This document shows positions 57,430 to 64,000 of a DNA stretch of 64,000 nucleotides, one piece after another. Positions within the stretch are counted from its first letter, which is position 1. Each line of letters begins with the position of its first letter. The DNA is from Triglochin maritima (Eukaryota > Streptophyta > Magnoliopsida > Alismatales > Juncaginaceae). The DNA lies in NCBI GenBank assembly GCA_963682175.1, contig OY821784.1, positions 27,881,621-27,945,620 of the forward strand. The letters run 5' to 3'. A program made the position numbers and the translations under genes. The notes under the pieces are model-generated. The model was not told where the DNA came from and ran no database searches. It saw only the letters and a list, made by a program, of their open reading frames with translations.

Positions 57430-57445
57430 TGGTATCAGAGCCAGG
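57430..57445 (+). other. Primer binding site, initiator Met tRNA
   Basis: TGGTATCAGAGCCAGG, one base after the 5' LTR. Confidence 0.92.
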
Positions 57446-58908
57446 TTCATTTTTTCAATGATTTGACTATATAATTAATTTTAGTTTACCATCTACAATC
57501 GAAACAATTCATGTTCTATGTCTTTTTCGAGTTTTCCAATAGTTTTGTTGATTTAATTCTAATTCATTCTTTTGATAGTTTTAAATGTTTTGAACACATC
57601 ATGTGAATGCTAGAATTGAAATTTAGACTTATGTCTAATTTATAGAATTTTCATTTTTAATTAAATGATTATTTTATAAAGAATCGACAAAACGAAAAAG
57701 GCATATGTTTATCTTTCTTTAAATTTTTATTTTTTGGAAATTGGATAAACAACGGTTCAAATGTTTTGTGTATTGAACTATGGATGCATAAAATCATTTT
57801 TAAAGGATTTCAAATGATTTTAGAATTGTTTGATTTAAAGATGCATGATAAACTAAATCGAGTAATATATAGTATATGTACATGCGTTGCTCGAGTTCTC
57901 TAATGCAGGGATATGTGAGTTTGTATGTTCCGAACAAGCCGTGTGTGAATGAATGAATGAATGAATGAATGTGTATGTTATTATTATTCAATCACAGGGG
58001 CTTATGTATATGTGAAAGCCAAATTTTTATTTCTATGTATATACATGCATATGAGAGGATTTTTACATACGACTTGCACTGGACAATTTTTCAAAATTGA
58101 GAGATGCATGTTTATATTTTTTGCAATATCAACATCCATGGTGCAAGAGGAAGACGCTGAAGAAGCACGAGGATCAAGGATGCGGGAACATATAAACTCA
58201 CACAATGTGTGTGTGAATGGATTTATTTATGTTTGTGCGCTTGATATATATGTGATTGTATGGATCAATGTTAGGATGTGTATAGATAATAAATATGCAT
58301 GATCACCTAAATTCTAAAATCACATGTAAATGTTTAAATTGTCCAACCAAAAATTAAGAGTATTTTTCTTTCTTATTTCATCCACTAGCAGTCATCGATC
58401 GAGGGATATTCTGCTAGCCATTAGCGGGAGATAGCTTCCTCCATCTTTGGGAATAATGGGAGATATAAGGTTGTCTATTGTTGTGCCATGAATAGATGTA
58501 CGAGGTGCAATTCACCCTTAGTGGACACCGAGTATATTTGTTTGTGAATACAATGGATAAACGTATCTCGTATCAAATGAAATAAGTTTTCTTAACAAGA
58601 CCCGGAGCCCTAGCTCGGTTTTGAGAAAAAGATTTTTTCTTATGAGGATTGGTCAAATTCCCTTTTAATTAAAACGACAAGAGTCATAAGAGTTTGAAAA
58701 TGCATATGTTGCGATATTTCGAAATGGTTATGATTAGAAAAATGTTTTCTTACCTTGATTTTATAATATATATGATAGCCCTTAGCTAGTTTATATTATA
58801 ATTGATAGGATCTTGAATTGCTTCATTTATGGACAAATTTTTATTTGCGGTATTGATTTTTTAAAACATAAAATTGACATCAAAAGCCGTATAATTTATT
58901 TTGTAGAA
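57446..58908 (+). other. Leader of the plus copia element
   Basis: About 1.46 kb, homologous to the minus copia leader. ATGAATGAATGA-type tetranucleotide run at about 57946-57970. Acceptor-like TTTATTTTGTAG ends at 58906, two bases before the gag ATG. No credible frame; the 113-codon frame at 57961-58302 has no domain. Confidence 0.6.
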
Positions 58909-61900
58909 ATGTCGAATATTCAACCTATTGTGCGATCTATGATTGAAAAACACCCTTTGGCAAATGATGACTCAAACATCATAAGCTGGCAACTCAAGCT
59001 CAATATCGTGTTTTGGATGGTGAAATCCCAAAATTAAATGAGAAGGCAACCGAGAGCGAGAGAGAGGCAAAAGCAAAGTGGGAAGACCAAGAGAACCACG
59101 TTCACGATCTAATGTTAGCCTCCATGGGTGACTCGCCTCAAGCGAAATACTTGGATTCAAAACCCAAGAAGACCATGAAAGCTTTAACAAAGATGTTCAT
59201 GGATAGTGCTAGAAAAGAGCGCTATAAGACCACCATCGCACTCACAAGGTGCCACATGGCGGAGGGAACATCGGTATCCATGCATTTTCTCACGATGCAA
59301 GGATACATTGAGAAGTTGTCGAAGCTTTCTTCCCCGATGCCCGATGACATTGCGGAAGATTTGATTCTTGGCTCTCTAGCCCCATCCTACAAGAACTTGA
59401 TTATGCACTATCATGTGCGTGAGAAAGGGGTGAGTCTTGAGGAACTTCACAACGCTCTCAAAACGGCTAATGCTGACATGGGCAAGGGTCGGGACAAGCA
59501 CGTCCTAGACGTCCATGGAGGGAGCAAGAAGATCACCAAAGGTAAAGGCAAATTCACCAAAAATACGTCAATCAAGAGCAAGGGAGTAGGAGGTGCTCGT
59601 GTGAGTGCCTCGAGGGGGAATTCTTTGAAATCTCCGACTCCCAACACGGAGTGCTTTCAATGCGGTGAAAAGGGACACATCCGGCCAAATAGCCCCAAGT
59701 ACAAGGAAGACCTTGACAATGGAGTGATTGAACGTAAGCGCCCCAAAAAGGCCAAAGGTATATTTGTTATTGAGATAAATTTAGCCACCTCTGTCCATGA
59801 TTGGGTAATTGATACCGGATCTTGTGCTCACATAATTTCTAATGTGCAGCTACTAAAGGATAGGAAGGAAGTTGTGAAGAACGAGATGATTTTGAAGGCT
59901 GGAAATGGTGCAAGTGTTGCTGTGATTGCATAAGGTTCCGTGGAGCTTCAATTGTCTAGTGGTTTAAATTTATGTTTAAAGAATGTTTATTATGTGCCTT
60001 CGATTGGCAAGAATATTATTTCTGTATCATGTTTAGATATGGATAATTTTAATATAAATATTTCAAATTATTGCTTGTCTATATCGAAGAATGGTATTTT
60101 CTATGCAAATGCATTCGTGAGGAATGATCTCTATTTGCTTGAATTGAATAATAAACAAATCTTAAACATCAATAACAAAAGGCTTAAAACTACTCACGTG
60201 AATGATACACTCTTGTGGCACTATCGTCTTGGTCACATAAATGAAAAACGCATCAAGAAATTGCAAGAAGCTAACCTCCTTGGTCAAATTGATTTTAAAT
60301 CATTGGAGACATGTGAACCTTGAGTAATGGGCAAAATGACCAAGAGGCCTTTCAAGAAGAAAGGTCCGAGAGCGAATAATTGCTGGATTTGATACATTGC
60401 AATGTATGTGGTCCAATGAGTACAAGTGCAAGAGATAGATTTAGGTACTTCATTACGTTCACAGATGACTATAGTCGTTATGGCTATATTTATCTAATGA
60501 GAAACAAAAGTGAATCCTTTGACAAGTTCAAGGAATTCAAGAATGAAGTAGAGAATCAACTGAACAAGAAAATCAAGTCTCTATGAACGGATCGTGGAGG
60601 TGAGTACTTAAGTACCGAATTTGACTCATTCCTAAAGGAGTGTGGTATTGTACCACAACTCATCCCTCCCGATACACCTTAGTGGAATGGGGTATCCGAA
60701 AGGAGGAATAGGACATTACTCGACATGGTTCGATCAATGATGAGTCAAGCTGAATTGCCGCTTTACTTTCGGAGTTATGCACTAGAAGCTGCGGCTTACA
60801 CACTAAATAATGTTCCATCCAAATCCGTAGAGAAAACGCCTTATGAGCTATGGAGTGGTAAAACACCTAAGCTCAATTTTCTCAAGATTTGGGGTTGTGA
60901 GGCCTACGTCATGAGATTGATGTCGACTAAACTTCAACCAAAAACGGATAAGTACTTCTTCATAGGTTATCCTCGTGAGACAAGAGGATACTACTTTTGG
61001 CATATAACCTCCAATCGAGTGATTGTAGAGAGGGATGCCGTATTTCTAGAAAAGGAATTTCTAGAAAGAATAAAAAGTAGTAGGAGTAGAGTTGTGCTTG
61101 AGGAAACTCAAGATATTCTACAAGATCATGATATGAATGGTGACATTCAAGATCATGAAGGCCCAACCGAGGTTCCTTTGGTTAGTGGGAGCGTGAGTGA
61201 GAGACCCTCGCAAGAAATTGGGAGAGAAACTCAATCTTCCCCACCTAGTGTACGTTCGAGAATCGAACACGAACCAATTCCACAAGAAATTTTGGAAGAA
61301 GTTCGAGAAGTACACGTGGAACCAAAAGAACTTAGAAGGTCAATGAGGGAAAGGAAGAAACCTGATATGTATTTGGGACTTCATGAGATCATGGTACTAA
61401 ATACCGATGATCCCTCGACCTTTCAAGAAGCAATGGAAAGAAAGGACTCCAAACTATGGCTCAAAGCCATGAAATCTGAAATATAATCCATGTATGATAA
61501 TCAAGTGTGGAACTTGGTTGACCTTCCTCAAGGGAAAAAGGCCATTCAAAATAAATGGGTTTTTAAGAGGAAGAAGGACGTGGATGGGAACTTGACAACC
61601 TACAAAGCGAGGCTTGTAGCAAAAGGTTTCACTCATGTTCAAGGAATTGACAATGATGAAACTTTTTCACCGGTTTCCATGTTCAAGTCTATTCGGATTA
61701 TGCTCGCTATTGCCGCATTTCATGATTATGAGATATGGCAAATGAATGTCAAAACGGCGTTCCTTAATGGGAACTTGGAGGAGGATGTGTACATGGTAAG
61801 GCCTCAATGTTGTGAAGATCCAAAGAATAGCGAGAAAGTATGCAAGCTTCAAAGATCCATTTATGGATTGAAGCAAACATCAAGGAGTTGGAACAAGCAC

Positions 61901-62995
61901 TTTGACGAGGAAGTCAAAAAGATTCACTTCGTCCAAAGTAAGGAAGAACCTTGTATATACAAGAAGGTTAGTGGGAGCCACATAGTGTTCTTGATCTTAT
62001 ATGTCGATGACATACTCCTCATGGGAAATCATATATCTTTGCTTGAGCAAACGAGAAGTTCATTGAAATCTGTGTTTTCGATGAAAGATATGGGTGATGA
62101 TCAATACATCTTGGGAATCAAGATATATAGAGATAGATCTCGTAGACTCATTGCTCTAAGTCAACGTACGTACATTGACAAGGTCTTGGAAAGGTTCAGC
62201 ATGAACAACTCCAAAAAGGGCAATGTGCCAATGAGTATGGGTGTGCAACTCAAGAAGTCTCAACGTGCTAAATCACGTAAAGACTTGGAGTACATGAAAG
62301 ATATCCCTTATGCTTCGGCAATAGGATCAATCATGTACGCGATGACTTGCACAAGACCCGATGTCTCGTATGCTCTAAGCGTGACAAGCCGTCACCAATC
62401 CAACGCAGGTCCTGAGCATTGGACTGCGGTCAAGAATATTCTGAGGTACCTTAACAAGACCAAAGATAAGTTTCTTGTTTATGGAGGACAAAGGGAGTTA
62501 ATAGCCGAGGGCTATTCGGATGCGAGTTTCATGACTGATCCCGACGATAGAAGATCGCAATCAGGATACGTCTTCCTTCTGAATGGTGGAGCTGTGAGTT
62601 GGCGTAGTTGGAAGCAAAGCACTATGACCGACTCAACCACCGCTTCTAAAGTAATGGTTGTCGCTGAAGCGAGCAAGGAAGGAGTGTGGATTAAGAAGTT
62701 CCTTGAAGAGCTTGGAGTAGTTCCCTCGTGCGAGGGACCCATAGAGCTATTTTGCGATAATAGTACATCTATCTCGCAAATCAAGGATCCCAAATCACCC
62801 AACAAAGTGAAGTACATGGATCGTAAGTACTTTGTCACACGTGACTTCATCGACGAGGGAAAAATAAATCTGTTATGGGTGGACACAAACAACAACACAG
62901 CTGATCCATTCACCAAACCCGTATCCCAAGCCAAGAGCGAAATGCATTTCGAGTCCATGGGTCTGAGGAACCATGTGGATTGGCTTGATGAGTGA
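58909..62995 (+). pseudogene. gag-pol: copia gag-pol, plus strand (broken)
   Basis: Starts ATG 58909 (MSNIQPIVRSMIEK). A deletion of about 25 bases near 59010 breaks gag. The gag then continues with zinc knuckle CFQCGEKGHIRPNS (last Cys replaced by Ser) near 59650 and protease DTGSCAHI near 59812. Integrase HYRLGHIN is near 60220 and the D,D,E region runs at 60390-60720. From 61490 to 62995 a 501-codon frame holds complete RT (YVDD near 62003) and RNase H domains with no stop. Stops: TAA 59931, TGA near 60321, TGA near 60584, TAG near 60681 and TAA 61484, plus a frameshift near 60375. Three of the five stops are C-to-T relative to the minus copy (CAA, CGA, CAG). Confidence 0.92.
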
Positions 62996-63061
62996 TTAGA
63001 GAGGGTTACCCTAGTTATTATTGTTTTATACATTGAGAATGTATGTGAGAGAAAACTTTGA

Positions 63062-63076
63062 TAACAAGTGGGAGAT
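63062..63076 (+). other. Polypurine tract of the plus copia element
   Basis: AACAAGTGGGAGAT directly before the 3' LTR. Confidence 0.85.
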
Positions 63077-64000
63077 TGAAAGGAATGTGTTCTAAAAGTT
63101 TTACTTTTATATGTCAATTATTATGAATTGAATGTGCAAACATTTTGTTCCTTGATTATGGTATTCGTCTTTTGGAAGTGTTAAGTAAGAGGCGCTTGGT
63201 CCTTAACCGTAGAGCTCCAAAAGATAATGGTTTACATAAATCAAAAGTTATTCACAATCATGGTAATTAACATTGAACATTAATTACCGAGATAAGATTG
63301 TCGTGTTGGTCATCGATTGTTGTAACTCTACAAATAATTGACGACACGAGTATATAAAAGAGGAAAAGATTAATTTTATATATTGAATAGACCTAACAAG
63401 TAAAACATTATGGAATTGTGTTTCGTGTTATTAATGTTTTACTGTGTCTTGGATCCTAAGATATGAGACTTATATCTTTTCACTCATGTGTAGCTAGATA
63501 CCGCTTATAGTCTGAGATATTAAGTGTTTAATATCACTGCCAATTTGGCTTAGATCCTCTTATAGGTCACACCACAAAATTGGTAAACAAGAGGTTTGAT
63601 TTTAAGTTCATATGATGTGTCGGGTTTCATGTGAAAATGAGACACATGTGGTGAATGAATAAAATCAATATGTCAAAAAAATTGACATAATTAGAATCAT
63701 AATAAATTCATATGAGGTGTGTATATTATGGGGTGTAATAATTAAATATTACATAGGATAATATATCACATAAGATGTGAATTTGCTAACAACCCCAAAA
63801 GATCAAATTTTGTTGGAAATAAATCCAAAATTTGACAAAGGCAAAATCGGGGTCAAACACAGTGAACCGTTCATGGTTCGGTCGACCAGGGTATCTTCGG
63901 ATCGGTGAACCGAAAATGGAACGGGTAAGCGCAATTGGTTGACCGAAATTGTCTGGAGTGCCTGGACAATCGGGTTCGGTTAACCGAGTGTGTGCGGTCA
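63077..64000 (+). repeat. 3' LTR of the plus copia element, partial
   Basis: Matches 55158 onward but lacks 480 bp corresponding to 55567-56046. The minus copia LTRs retain that segment, so it was lost here. Cut by the window end inside the palindrome array. Confidence 0.92.

Larger units (their letters stand above)
55158..64000 (+). mobile_element. Ty1/copia element, plus strand, running off the window
   Basis: Same family as the minus copia element but clearly a separate, diverged insertion. 5' LTR 55158-57428, Met-tRNA primer site, gag-pol 58909-62995, polypurine tract, and the first 924 bp of the 3' LTR from 63077. The left flank is AGTAT; the right target duplication lies outside the window. 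Confidence 0.93.

Overview
This window is a block of plant repetitive DNA. The evidence is the set of elements in it: plant-type Ty3/gypsy chromoviruses and Athila elements, Ty1/copia elements, a CACTA transposon carrying a Ulp1-like gene, a PIF/Harbinger relic, a plant L1-type LINE relic, and primer sites for plant initiator-Met and Asp tRNAs. A eudicot is the best guess, but I cannot name the species. I see no convincing host gene, rRNA, tRNA or CRISPR array. Almost every base belongs to a transposable element, often one inserted inside another.

Layout. 1-7953: a degenerate LINE is split by a complete Tekay/Del-type gypsy element (16-7948, target duplication AAATA). 9024-32848: a CACTA transposon (target duplication ATT), about 4.8 kb without its passengers. 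It has been opened twice: by a young Athila element with an intact 1.8-kb-codon gag-pol frame (12434-23828, ATAAG), and by a tandem LTR-internal-LTR-internal-LTR array of a second, gag-only Athila-like family (25057-32682, CTTAT). 33241-36910: a MITE-like sequence holds a 3.25-kb gag-protease element on the minus strand. 37590-38770: a broken PIF/Harbinger transposase. 38970-44185: a minus-strand, polymerase-less Athila relative, cut by a minus-strand copia element (44186-53945). 53946-55157: LTR fragments and a small unrecognised reading frame. 55158-64000: a second copia element of the same family on the plus strand, running off the end of the window.

How the parts work together. Only the Athila element at 12434-23828 looks able to supply proteins; the tandem gag-only family, the gag-protease element and the minus Athila lack reverse transcriptase and integrase and would have needed proteins in trans. 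The most unusual signals are in non-coding DNA: (i) arrays of the palindrome CGGTCGACCG in LTRs of two unrelated superfamilies, gypsy and copia; (ii) a 21-bp-phased GGACC array and 21-bp-spaced palindromes in Athila LTRs; (iii) an snRNA-type upstream element plus TATA box in Athila LTRs; (iv) a 3' non-coding Athila block better conserved than the coding DNA; and (v) a tandem LTR array whose middle LTR records the crossover that made it. Many stop codons in dead copies are C-to-T changes (CAG, CAA, CGA), as expected of long-methylated DNA. All comparisons were made by eye.
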